From CAWHMS01 sp963830495 (GTDB lineage: Bacteria > Actinomycetota > Actinomycetes > Propionibacteriales > Nocardioidaceae): a stretch of 64,000 nt of DNA. How positions within the stretch are numbered: the first letter of the stretch is position 1; every line of letters begins with the position of its first letter. A model generated the notes under the pieces. That model searched no databases. It saw only the letters and a program-made list of their open reading frames with translations, and was not told where the DNA came from. The position numbers and the translations under genes were made by a program. Location of the stretch: the NCBI GenBank assembly GCA_963830495.1, contig CAWHMS010000002.1, forward strand, positions 434,001 to 498,000. The letters run 5' to 3'. Positions 25,537 through 33,646 of the stretch are shown here, one piece after another.

Positions 25537-26490
25537 TCAGCGCTCGCGCAGGTAGCCGTAGCGTGCCAACGCAGGCCAGCTCAGTGCCGTGACCGTACGG
25601 CGGCTACCCGGCTGCATGCTCGCCCGCCACCCCTCGTCGGCACGCAGCGTCTCCGGTCCCGACCGCAGCCGCATCGGGTTGCCCCACACACTGTGGTCGG
25701 GGGCCAGGTCGACCGTGCTCGGAGCCGGGAAGATCCCGCCGACCGAGTCCGGGTCGAGCCCGAGGAAGTCGGCGAGCTCGCGGGTGCGCTCCTCCGGTGC
25801 CGCGACGAAGTCCTCGTAGCGCACCGTGGCCCGCGGCGTCCCGGTGCGGCCCAACAGCTCGAACAGCGCGTTGTCCGTGGTCCAGCGCACCGCTGTCCGC
25901 CCCGGGCCGCGGCGGCGCATCTCCTTACCGGGATTGTCCGACCGGGCGACGTGCTTGCTCCACGAGTGCGCGACGCCGTGGCTCCGCCGCACCAGATGCA
26001 CCAGGGACAGCGCGACGCCTGGGGTGCGACGTGCGAGCAGGGCGACTCCGGCCTGTTTGGAGTTGTCGATGACGACCCGGGCACCGCTCTCGTCGCGGAT
26101 GGCTGCATAAAGCGGGGTCATCAGGGCGGTGTACCTGTCGATCGCCCGCTGCGTGCGCCCGGTGGGCCGGGTGAAGAGCTCCGGGACCCGGGCGTTGCTG
26201 GTGAGGAACCGGCGCAGCCCGATCGCGTCCTCGGCGTCGATGGTGTCCCAGCCGCCGTACGCGCGGCTGCCCACGGCGGTCCAGAACGGGCACTCGTCGA
26301 AGGCTGCGCCGCATCCGCACGGCCGGTTGAGCTTGACGCCGTAGGTCCAGATCCAGCACAGCTCTCCGACCGAGACCGTGTCGGGGAGGCTGCCGAGCAC
26401 CCGGGCGACCAGGGTGCTGCCACTACGCCCGGTGGCGGCCAGGAACGCCACCCGCACCGGGTCGTCGCCGTACTCCCCGTGTCCGCCCAT
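25537..26490 (-). CDS. Sulfotransferase with CxCG...CPFW cluster (minus strand)
   Basis: 317 residues. PAPS loop FLAATGRSGSTLVARVLGS near residue 17, cysteine cluster CGCGAAFDECPFW, RRSHGVAHSWSKHVA as the 3'-phosphate region, and RYEDFVAAPEERTRELADFLGL. Paralog of copies 2 and 3 of the operon (shared GELCWIW, CPFWTAVG and YGGW). ATG at 26490 is chosen over GTG at 26511 because a -10 hexamer TATGCT sits exactly 6 nt upstream. It is divergent from the glycosyltransferase gene at 26515, so the two share a 24-nt promoter region. Confidence 0.85.
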   Translation of the reverse strand: MGGHGEYGDDPVRVAFLAATGRSGSTLVARVLGSLPDTVSVGELCWIWTYGVKLNRPCGCGAAFDECPFWTAVGSRAYGGWDTIDAEDAIGLRRFLTSNARVPELFTRPTGRTQRAIDRYTALMTPLYAAIRDESGARVVIDNSKQAGVALLARRTPGVALSLVHLVRRSHGVAHSWSKHVARSDNPGKEMRRRGPGRTAVRWTTDNALFELLGRTGTPRATVRYEDFVAAPEERTRELADFLGLDPDSVGGIFPAPSTVDLAPDHSVWGNPMRLRSGPETLRADEGWRASMQPGSRRTVTALSWPALARYGYLRER

Positions 26491-26496
26491 GGCAGG

Positions 26497-26506
26497 AGCA
26501 TAGGAT
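26497..26506. promoter_or_regulatory. Overlapping divergent -10 elements of two leaderless promoters
   Basis: Minus strand: TATGCT (26502-26497), then 6 nt, then ATG at 26490. Plus strand: TAGGAT (26501-26506), then 8 nt, then ATG at 26515. The hexamers share two base pairs, so only one promoter can probably be occupied at a time. Confidence 0.5.
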
Positions 26507-26514
26507 GACACGCC

Positions 26515-27351
26515 ATGAGCCGGGGCAGCATCGTCGTCGCCGTGCTCTCACACAAGGACCCCCCGCTGGTGCAGCGCCTGGTGGCACGCATCCTCGAGGG
26601 AGACCACACCGTGGCGCTGGTGCACCACGATCCCCGAGGAGAGCCGGTCGGGCTCGAGCCCTCCGACCGGGTGCGGCTGGTCCCGAACCCGCAACCGTGC
26701 GACTGGGGCCGGATGAACCTCGCCGAGGCGATGTTCCGCTGCGCGGACGAGGCACGCCGCCAGGTCCCGGACCTGAGCTGGTTCCTGCTGGTGTCCGGCC
26801 AGGACTATCCGGCGCAACCGCTGCGGGAGACCGAGGCGCACCTGGCGACGGTCCAGGCCGACGCCCTGCTGAGGTTCTTCGAGGTGCCGGGTGACCCGTC
26901 GGCCGATGTGGTGCCCTGGCAGGCCAGGTGCCGGGCGCGGTACCTGCATCGGCTGCGCATTCCGGGCAACCGTCGCTCGGTGCCCTTCCCCCGTCGGCAC
27001 CCGTTCCACGACGGCACCCGGTTGTACATCGGTGACATGTGGGCCAACCTCGCGCGGCCGGCGGTGGATCACGTGCTCGACCAGTACGCGCGCCAGTCCC
27101 GCCTGCGGCGGTATCTCCGCTGGTGCTCCGTGCCCGACGAGGCGCTGTTGCCGACCCTGCTGATCAACGATGCGGACCAGCTGCGGATCGTGTCCGAGCG
27201 GCGCCGCTTCATCCGCTGGCGCGAGGGCGAGCCGCATCCGGATGTGCTCACCGAGGCCGATCTCGACGCCGTGCGCGGGTCCGGCGACTACTTCGCGCGA
27301 AAGGTCGACCCGGTGGCCTCGGCGGCGTTGATGGACCGGCTGGACGGCTGA
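26515..27351 (+). CDS. Core-2/I-branching-type glycosyltransferase (GT14-like)
   Basis: 278 residues. Landmarks of the Branch/GT14 family are seen in order: IVVAVLSHKDPPLVQRLV at the N-terminus, WFLLVSGQDYPAQPL near residue 84, DMWANLARPAVDHVL, the catalytic-region CSVPDEALLPTLLIN near residue 202 and YFARKVDP at the end. Family members transfer GlcNAc or xylose in beta linkage to make branches. In this locus it could add a side branch to the sulfated polysaccharide. Leaderless start supported by TAGGAT 8 nt upstream. Confidence 0.83.
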   Translation: MSRGSIVVAVLSHKDPPLVQRLVARILEGDHTVALVHHDPRGEPVGLEPSDRVRLVPNPQPCDWGRMNLAEAMFRCADEARRQVPDLSWFLLVSGQDYPAQPLRETEAHLATVQADALLRFFEVPGDPSADVVPWQARCRARYLHRLRIPGNRRSVPFPRRHPFHDGTRLYIGDMWANLARPAVDHVLDQYARQSRLRRYLRWCSVPDEALLPTLLINDADQLRIVSERRRFIRWREGEPHPDVLTEADLDAVRGSGDYFARKVDPVASAALMDRLDG

Positions 27352-27450
27352 GGCCCAAACGGCTGCTTCTGCCCAGAAATCACGGCAAACCGCTTTCCCG
27401 GCAGACCGCGACATTCTACCCTGATGTGATCTGCGTCTCACTCTTTGTGT

Positions 27451-27481
27451 TTGTACCTTCGCGCAGGGTGTGTGCTAGCGT
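27451..27481 (+). promoter_or_regulatory. Probable promoter upstream of the secreted barrel-like protein
   Basis: An extended -10 TGC-TAGCGT (hexamer 27476-27481) with a possible -35 TTGTAC at 27451 (19-nt spacer). A start site near 27488 would leave a ~40-nt leader ending in a GAAGAGAG ribosome site before ATG 27529. Confidence 0.4.
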
Positions 27482-27528
27482 CCCCGCCTTCCGGGGGTTA
27501 TTGCAACCGACCGAAGAGAGCTGCACCG

Positions 27529-28503
27529 ATGCCATCACCTGGCCTCCGCACCACTGTTCCTCGCCGCGTCGTCCCCGTCGCACTCACCGCAGCAGGACTC
27601 ACCTTGGGTCTGCTAGCCGCTCCCACTCAGGGGCAGCAGGCTGCGGACAGCGCGACCACGACGACCAGCACGACCGCCACCAGCACCACCACGCTGGCAG
27701 CAAGGGGCCGCCGCGCTGACATCGGCGGCACCGTCTTCGAGCGCCGCGGTGAGTCCACCCGGGCAGCGTTCGAGCGGGTCCGTAGGACGTACGGCGGGAA
27801 GCTCGGGGCCATCCGAGTCTTCTTCCCCGGACTGCCGGCCGACTGGTCCAAGATCAGGCACAACTACGGCCGCACCCCGCTGGTGATCTCGTTCAAGGCC
27901 AGTCCGGCCGACATCATCGCCGGTCGCCTGGACAGGCGATTCCGCTCCTGGTTCGCCCACGCACCGACCGGCCGAGTCACCCGGTGGAGCTTCTGGCACG
28001 AGCCCGAGGACGACGCCGGCCTGTCGGCTGCGAAATACCGGCAGGCGTGGCGGCACCTGGACGCGCTGGCCGAGCGGGCCAACAATCCCAAGCTCAGATC
28101 CGCCCTGATTCTCATGTGCTGGACCCTGGCTGACAGCTCCGGCAGGGACTGGCGGGACTGGTACGCCGGTCCTCGGTCCGTCAACCTGTTCGCCTTCGAC
28201 TGCTATAACGCCGGCCACCGCAATGGCACCTACCGGTCACCGCGTGGTCTGCTCGAGGACGCCGTTCGGTTGTCTCGTCGCACCGGCAAGGGCTGGGCCA
28301 TCGCCGAGCTCGGCAGCGTGGTCGTGCGCGGCGACGACGGTCGTCGCCGAGCGGCGTGGCTACGCGACGCGGTCGGTTATGCGCGCAACCATGGCGCCCG
28401 CTTCGTCACCTACTTCGACAGTGACGTGGGAGTCGACTACCGACTGCACGACAGACCGTCGAAGGGTGCCTGGCGCGACGTGGTCAGGTCTCAGTTCCGC
28501 TGA
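27529..28503 (+). CDS. Secreted glycoside-hydrolase-like (clan GH-A-like) protein, copy 1
   Basis: 324 residues: signal peptide ~1-36 (PRRVVPVAL...GLLAAPTQGQQA), a Thr-rich linker (40-55), then a barrel-like domain. FWHEPED near residue 156 and AIAELGSVV near residue 260 place two acidic residues at the ends of strands as in clan GH-A (GH26-like) hydrolases; both are also present in the paralog at 30.7 kb. PLVISFKASPADIIAGR and DWRDWYAGP...AFDCYNAG are other shared blocks. Likely extracellular and acting on a polysaccharide. ATG 27529 follows GAAGAGAG at good spacing. The family assignment is from motif placement only. Confidence 0.65.
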   Translation: MPSPGLRTTVPRRVVPVALTAAGLTLGLLAAPTQGQQAADSATTTTSTTATSTTTLAARGRRADIGGTVFERRGESTRAAFERVRRTYGGKLGAIRVFFPGLPADWSKIRHNYGRTPLVISFKASPADIIAGRLDRRFRSWFAHAPTGRVTRWSFWHEPEDDAGLSAAKYRQAWRHLDALAERANNPKLRSALILMCWTLADSSGRDWRDWYAGPRSVNLFAFDCYNAGHRNGTYRSPRGLLEDAVRLSRRTGKGWAIAELGSVVVRGDDGRRRAAWLRDAVGYARNHGARFVTYFDSDVGVDYRLHDRPSKGAWRDVVRSQFR

Positions 28504-28705
28504 GCAATGTCCCGGTCGTCTGACCGCTATGCGTGGTTTTTCCCTGCACTCCGTACGGGCATGATCACGCTGCGAAGTAGTTGACTGCGAATCTCGGAGT
28601 TCCCGCCCGCACTGTCTTCGGGTAGCCCCATGATGGTGCGCGGCGGGGTCTCTCTCCGCTCGGTGGCCGGAGGTCGGCACCAGTCTCGGCTCAGGGGTGG
28701 CACAC

Positions 28706-30682
28706 ATGAAGCTCAGCACACGGTTGTCTCTTGTCACGGCGGTGGTCGTGACCGCTGTCGGCGGAACATTGGCGGCGCCGGTGCAGGGCAGCATCGACGA
28801 CCAAGTGGTCTCGGACAACCCGGTCAACTTCACGCCGAAGGTGCTGCAGGGCGCGGCCAACTCGATCGCCCAGGTCGGCCAGATCACGCTGGTCGGAGGG
28901 AAGTTCACGACGGTGAGCCCGTCGGACGACTCGGCCATCATCAACCGGACCAACATCTTCGCCTTCGACTCGTCGAGCGGGGCGATCAGCGACAGCTTCG
29001 TGCCGGGCCTGGACGGGGTCGTCAACCGGGTGCTCGACGCCCCAGGCACCGGTCCGTGGGCCTACATCGCTGGCGAGTTCAACAACATCACCGAACCGGG
29101 CGAATCGCCCGTGAAGCGCTCGAAGGTGGCTCTCATCAACGTCGAGACGGGTGCGCTGGATCCTGGCTTCGTCCCTAACCCGATCAACGGCAAGGTCACC
29201 GACATGGTGCTGCGCGGCGGCACGCTCTACATCTCCGGTGCCTTCACGAAGGTCGGCCCAGTCTTCAAGAGTGGGGTCGCGGCACTCAACGCCACCACGG
29301 GCAAGGACACCGGCCAGTTCGTCTCGAGCTTCTCCTCCACGTTCAACGGCGGCAGCGTGACGGTCAAGGCCATCGACGTCTCGCCGGACGGCTCCAGGCT
29401 GGTGGCGATCGGCAACTTCCGCACCGTCGACGGCCAGAGCCGGGTGCAGATCGTGGTCTTCAACACCGCCGTGTCCCCTGCGGTCGTCAGCCAGTGGGCG
29501 ACCACTCGCTTCTCCAGCGCGTGCTCCTCGTCGTTCGACACCTACATGCGCGACGTCAGCATCGCCCCCGACGGGAGCTGGTTCGCTGTCGTCACCACCG
29601 GTGCCTACGCCGGCGGTGTCACTGGTGCCGGCGGCATCGGGACCATGTGCGATGCCGCCTCGCGGTGGGAGCTGTCGCCCGAGATCTCAGGCATCAACCC
29701 GACGTGGGTCGACTACAGCGGCGGCGACACCTTGACCGCCGCGCTTGCCACGTCGAAGTTCGTGTACGTCGGCGGACACCAGCGCTGGATGAACAACCCG
29801 TTCCGCGGCGACGGCGCCGGTGCCGGTGCCGTCGACAGACTGGGCCTGTCTGTCCTCGACCAGCGCAACGGTCTGCCGCTCTCGTGGGACCCGACCCGGG
29901 CCCGCAAGGTGGCGGTCAAAGAGTTCACGGCAGTCACCAACGGGCTCTGGATCGCGCATGACTCCAACCGGCTCGGCCATGAAGACCGCCGGAGGGTGGC
30001 CTTCATGCCGCTGGCCGGCGGCACCACGCTGCCTGCCGAGAACACTGGAGGGCTGCCGGGCCACGTCTTCAGCCTGGGTCGGACGACCACCGGAGGTGAC
30101 GAGGTGATCGACCGCACCATGTCGAGCACGGCGGTCACGTCGGCGACCGAGATCGGCAACGGCGGCCAGGATTGGAGCAGCTCGCGCGGCGCGTTCATGA
30201 TCGACGGTGACCTCTACAACGGCTGGAGCAACGGCACGCTCACGGTCCGCGAGTTCGACGGCACGAACTTCGGCCCGGCCGAGATGGTGGACCTACATGG
30301 TCTGACCGCGTTCGCGAGCGACCTCGTTAACACCACCGGCATGTTCTACGACCGCGTACACGGCCGGCTGTACTACACCACGTCCACGTCCGACCGTCTT
30401 TACTACCGGTACTTCCTGCCGGAGAGCGAGATCGTGGGTGCGGTGCGGTTCGAGGCAGCCGGGCCGGGCGGACCCATCAACTGGAGCCGCGCGGGCGGGA
30501 TGTTCCTCGCCGGAGGTCAGCTCTACGTCGCCGACCGCCTGGACGGGACGCTGCGGATGGTCTCGTGGAACGGCACGGGAGTCACCGGGTCGGCCACCCA
30601 AATCAGCGGCCCCGGCGGCCCCGGCGCAGGGCAGGACGGGCAGGACTGGCGGGCACGCTCCACTTTCCTGCTCGCTCCTTGA
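28706..30682 (+). CDS. Large secreted beta-propeller-like protein
   Basis: 658 residues with an N-terminal signal peptide (residues ~1-28, ending PVQGS). The body is beta-strand-rich with recurring units such as LVGGKFTTV, YIAGEFNNI, YISGAFTKVG and YVGGHQRWM, each followed by an AFD/ALN/VFN turn. This pattern fits DUF5122/delta-60-type seven- or eight-bladed propellers, often carbohydrate-binding or structural extracellular proteins. The C-terminal third (GAFMIDGDLYNGW, YYRYFLPES) looks like a second propeller module. ATG 28706 has an AGGGGTGG site. It sits between two paralogous GH-like genes, suggesting a joint role at the cell surface. No catalytic motif was recognised. Confidence 0.7.
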   Translation: MKLSTRLSLVTAVVVTAVGGTLAAPVQGSIDDQVVSDNPVNFTPKVLQGAANSIAQVGQITLVGGKFTTVSPSDDSAIINRTNIFAFDSSSGAISDSFVPGLDGVVNRVLDAPGTGPWAYIAGEFNNITEPGESPVKRSKVALINVETGALDPGFVPNPINGKVTDMVLRGGTLYISGAFTKVGPVFKSGVAALNATTGKDTGQFVSSFSSTFNGGSVTVKAIDVSPDGSRLVAIGNFRTVDGQSRVQIVVFNTAVSPAVVSQWATTRFSSACSSSFDTYMRDVSIAPDGSWFAVVTTGAYAGGVTGAGGIGTMCDAASRWELSPEISGINPTWVDYSGGDTLTAALATSKFVYVGGHQRWMNNPFRGDGAGAGAVDRLGLSVLDQRNGLPLSWDPTRARKVAVKEFTAVTNGLWIAHDSNRLGHEDRRRVAFMPLAGGTTLPAENTGGLPGHVFSLGRTTTGGDEVIDRTMSSTAVTSATEIGNGGQDWSSSRGAFMIDGDLYNGWSNGTLTVREFDGTNFGPAEMVDLHGLTAFASDLVNTTGMFYDRVHGRLYYTTSTSDRLYYRYFLPESEIVGAVRFEAAGPGGPINWSRAGGMFLAGGQLYVADRLDGTLRMVSWNGTGVTGSATQISGPGGPGAGQDGQDWRARSTFLLAP

Positions 30683-30745
30683 GCACCTCGTCGCGGCACG
30701 GCTACGGCCGTGACGCGCACGTAGGCTCGAGGCGAGGGGGCGCCT

Positions 30746-31645
30746 ATGACCAAGACGTGGTGGCTGAGCATCGTGGCCGTCGTGCTCGGGGCGACGGCGG
30801 TCGTCGTACCACGGCTGGCTGCCGACGACGATGATGAGCCGTCCGACACCCTCTTCGGCGTGTCCGTGAGGTTGGACCCGACAGCGCGCACCTCGGCGGC
30901 CCTTGACGGGGTCGTCGAGACCATCGGCGAGCCTCGCGTCATCCGAGCCTTCAGCGACTCACTGCCCCCGGCCTGGTCGACCCTGGAGGCCCAGTACGGT
31001 GCCATCCCGCTGGTGATCTCGTTCAAGGCCGATCCCGCCGCGGTGGTGGCCGGCGAGCACGACGACTACCTGCGCGCCTGGTTCGCCGCCGCTCCGACCG
31101 ACCGGGAGACCTGGTGGGCGTACTTCCACGAGCCGGAGAACGAGGTCGAGGCGGGCGTGTTCACCGCGGCGGAGTTCCGCGCCGCCTGGCGCCACATCGC
31201 CGTACTGGCAGAGACGGCGGACAACGACCTGTTGCGCGCGACCATGGTGCTGATGTGCTGGACGGTGAACCCCGGCTCGGGACGGTCGCTTGGCGACTAC
31301 GCCACCCGCGACCTCGGCATCGAGGTGCTGGCGTGGGACTGCTACAACTACGGCGCCCGCCAGGGGGACTACCTACCGCCTGCCGACCTGCTCGAGGCAG
31401 CCCGCAAGTCCTCGGCCGAGCTCGGCGCGGGCTGGGGCGTGGCCGAGTTCGGCAGTCTGCTGGTGCCGACGGATGACGGGTCGGACCGCGCAGCCTGGCT
31501 CGCCGAAGCGGCCGACTATGCCCGCCGACACGAGGCCGACTTCGTGACCTACTTCGAGGCCACGGTGGGCGGCGACTACCGGTTGTCCGACCCAGCCTCC
31601 GCCCAGGTGTGGGCTGAGGAGATGGCCACCTCCCCGGTCGGTTGA
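30746..31645 (+). CDS. Secreted/anchored glycoside-hydrolase-like protein, copy 2
   Basis: 299 residues; paralog of the gene at 27529. The N-terminus WWLSIVAVVLGATAVVVP is a signal peptide or single membrane anchor, then an acidic DDDDE spacer. Conserved candidates for the catalytic acids: YFHEPENE near residue 129 and GVAEFGSLL near residue 234, matching the first copy. Also shared: PLVISFKADPAAVVAG and WDCYNYGARQGDYLPP. A -10 TAGGCT at 30722 and a GAGGGGG ribosome site precede the ATG, so it has its own promoter. It lacks the Thr-rich linker of copy 1. Substrate unknown, perhaps the locus polysaccharide. Confidence 0.65.
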   Translation: MTKTWWLSIVAVVLGATAVVVPRLAADDDDEPSDTLFGVSVRLDPTARTSAALDGVVETIGEPRVIRAFSDSLPPAWSTLEAQYGAIPLVISFKADPAAVVAGEHDDYLRAWFAAAPTDRETWWAYFHEPENEVEAGVFTAAEFRAAWRHIAVLAETADNDLLRATMVLMCWTVNPGSGRSLGDYATRDLGIEVLAWDCYNYGARQGDYLPPADLLEAARKSSAELGAGWGVAEFGSLLVPTDDGSDRAAWLAEAADYARRHEADFVTYFEATVGGDYRLSDPASAQVWAEEMATSPVG

Positions 31646-31665
31646 CGGCCGCTGCTCGCGCCACC

Positions 31666-31716
31666 CCGCCTCTTGCCGCCAGCCGCCTCTTGCCGCGGGC
31701 CGCCCTTTGCCGCGGC
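31666..31716 (+). repeat. Three tandem 17-bp repeats
   Basis: Units at 31666, 31683 and 31700 share CCGCCTCTTGCCGC with minor changes. They lie in the gap between two convergent genes and merge with the hairpins described next. Confidence 0.7.
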
Positions 31717-31763
31717 AAGATCGACGCTGAACCGGCCAGGACCCGCTCAGCGTCGGATCCTTC
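31689..31763. terminator. Double hairpin between convergent genes; second half is a dispersed repeat
   Basis: First hairpin: perfect 10-bp arms CTTGCCGCGG (31689-31698) and CCGCGGCAAG (31710-31719). Second: CGACGCTGA (31722-31730) and TCAGCGTCG (31747-31755). The segment 31745-31763 is identical over 19 nt to 60874-60892. Placement suggests transcription termination for both strands; no U-tract is present. Confidence 0.5.
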
Positions 31764-31782
31764 GGCGATCCAAGGGTCCAGG

Positions 31783-33339
31783 CTAGTGGGCGCCGTCCCG
31801 CGTCATGACGGCCTTGACGGTGCGCAGCGCGATCGAGACGTCGCGGGAGGCGCGCCAGTTGTCGACGTAGTCGGTGTCGATCCGCACCGACTCCTCCCAG
31901 GTGAGGTTCGAGCGCCCGCTCACCTGCCACAGGCCGGTGAGGCCCGGCTTGACGGTGAGACGTCGTCGGGCAGCCTCGTCGTACGTCGCGACCTCACTCG
32001 GCAGGGCCGGACGAGGACCGATCAACGACATGTCGCCCTTGACGACGTTCCACAGCTGCGGCAGCTCGTCGATCGACAGCTTGCGCAGCCACCTGCCCAC
32101 TCGCGTGACGCGAGGGTCGGACTTCATCTTGAAGAGGCCGCCACCGACCTCGTTGTGCGCCATCAGTTCAGCCAGCCGCTCCTCGGCGTCCTGGTGCATC
32201 GTGCGCAGCTTGTACATGGTGAAGGTGGCGCCGTACTCACGAACCCGGGTCTGGCGGAAGATGGCGGGACCGCGCGACGAGCTACGGACCGCCAGCCAGG
32301 CGGCGAGCAGCATGGGTGACAGGAGCACCAGGGCAACGAACGCCACCACCCGCTCGACACCGCACTTGAGCTGCGCGATCATGCCGGTCGGCCGGTTGTA
32401 CGAGACGTCGACGATGAGCCGCCGGCCGAGCTTGCGTACGCGAAGGCGCTCGAGCGCGGTGTTTGTGAGTGGCGTGATGATCGAGATCTGGGTGCCGGTG
32501 TCCTCGAGGCCCCACTTGAACTTCGCCAGCTGTTGACCGCCGAGCTGGTCGACGTCGTGCACGGCCACAATGTCGATCGGCATCCGCTTCGCGAGCTCGG
32601 GTACGTCGCTGATGCCCCCGAGGACAGGCACGCCCTCGACCTGGTCTCGATCCGCGTCCTGGCTCGAGAGGCACACCCCAACGACGTTGATGAGGGGGAG
32701 ATCGGCCCACTCCCTGATGGTGCGCGCGGCGCTCTCGGTCCGGCCCACGACGATCACGGCCTCACCGGCCTGGGATCCCAGCACCGCCCGCACACGGGGC
32801 CGGGAGAGCATGCTTCGCGTGATGACGGTCACGCCGACCGGTACGGCGGCCGCGACCATCGCAAGCCGCACGTGCCCGACCTGACCGGCAACCGTCGCCG
32901 CCACCGTCACCAGCAGCAAGAGGTTCGCCCCGAAGCGGAGGTAGGGCCGCTGGTCGACGAGGTCGGCCACCCGACCGGCGCGTTCGGCCATCAGGCTGCT
33001 GGCAACCAGCCAGCAGACGGCGACCAGGCCGATGACAAGCACGCCCGAGACGAGCGCCACCGCGCTCAGCACTACCGCCGTGAAGGCGTCGATCAGCAGT
33101 GCGCAGGACCGGACCAACTGGAACTCACGGTGCTGCTCCTGCCGGGTCGCGCGGGCGTGCTGCTCGGCGCGTCGCCGGCGGAGCTGCAGCCGGACCGGCA
33201 CCCCTCCCTCGAACGGGTGTTCCAGGGGGGTCGGTCGCGGCGCGGGCAGCTTCATGGGACGGATCGCAGAGCGCAGGCCCGGGGAACCCAGCGCGGAGTC
33301 CGCGCCGCGTGCTTCGGGGTAATCCAGCGAACCAACCAT
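31783..33339 (-). CDS. Polyprenyl-phosphate sugar-1-phosphate transferase (WbaP/CpsE-like priming enzyme)
   Basis: 518 residues. The N-terminal half has about four hydrophobic helices (residues ~75-190), followed by a nucleotide-binding-like region (EAVIVVGRTESAARTIREW...VPVLGGISDVPEL). A further helix leads into the bacterial sugar-transferase domain: FRQTRVREYGATFTMYKLRTM, LRKLSIDELPQLWNV, GDMSLIGPRPALPSE, LTVKPGLTGLWQVSGRS. This enzyme loads the first sugar phosphate onto undecaprenyl phosphate at the cytoplasmic face. ATG 33339 has GGGGGAGAG upstream at good spacing. It completes the set for Wzx/Wzy-type polysaccharide synthesis in this locus. Confidence 0.92.
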   Translation of the reverse strand: MVGSLDYPEARGADSALGSPGLRSAIRPMKLPAPRPTPLEHPFEGGVPVRLQLRRRRAEQHARATRQEQHREFQLVRSCALLIDAFTAVVLSAVALVSGVLVIGLVAVCWLVASSLMAERAGRVADLVDQRPYLRFGANLLLLVTVAATVAGQVGHVRLAMVAAAVPVGVTVITRSMLSRPRVRAVLGSQAGEAVIVVGRTESAARTIREWADLPLINVVGVCLSSQDADRDQVEGVPVLGGISDVPELAKRMPIDIVAVHDVDQLGGQQLAKFKWGLEDTGTQISIITPLTNTALERLRVRKLGRRLIVDVSYNRPTGMIAQLKCGVERVVAFVALVLLSPMLLAAWLAVRSSSRGPAIFRQTRVREYGATFTMYKLRTMHQDAEERLAELMAHNEVGGGLFKMKSDPRVTRVGRWLRKLSIDELPQLWNVVKGDMSLIGPRPALPSEVATYDEAARRRLTVKPGLTGLWQVSGRSNLTWEESVRIDTDYVDNWRASRDVSIALRTVKAVMTRDGAH

Positions 33340-33646
33340 TTCGATCTCTCCCCCGAGATCTCGGTCGGCCACTGGAACAGCGGCCGAGCATCTGCGAAAT
33401 TCCTGCGGAAGCCATAACGATAGGGGCGCTGCGCAGTAACAATCAGCGAGATCACGCGATCAGACGCAATGAAACACGCAGCGTGAACGCTGATCCAGGA
33501 AATGTCGTCGTAAAATGGACATTACCCGGTCAGATCTTCGTCCGGGTCAGGACGACATAGCCGCTATGCCTGATCGGTGTCTCTTGCTGTTCTATACCCT
33601 TCATTTCGCACTCTAGTCACACCGCAGCGGGCCTCGGGCGGGCCCG
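33340..33646. other. Relatively AT-rich intergenic leader upstream of the priming transferase
   Basis: About 300 bases without a gene; composition between 33440 and 33610 is distinctly less GC-rich than its neighbours. A perfect 6-2-6 dyad CAGCGT-GA-ACGCTG lies at 33479-33492. It probably holds the promoter and a long leader for the minus-strand sugar transferase; no clear -35/-10 pair could be fixed. Confidence 0.4.
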
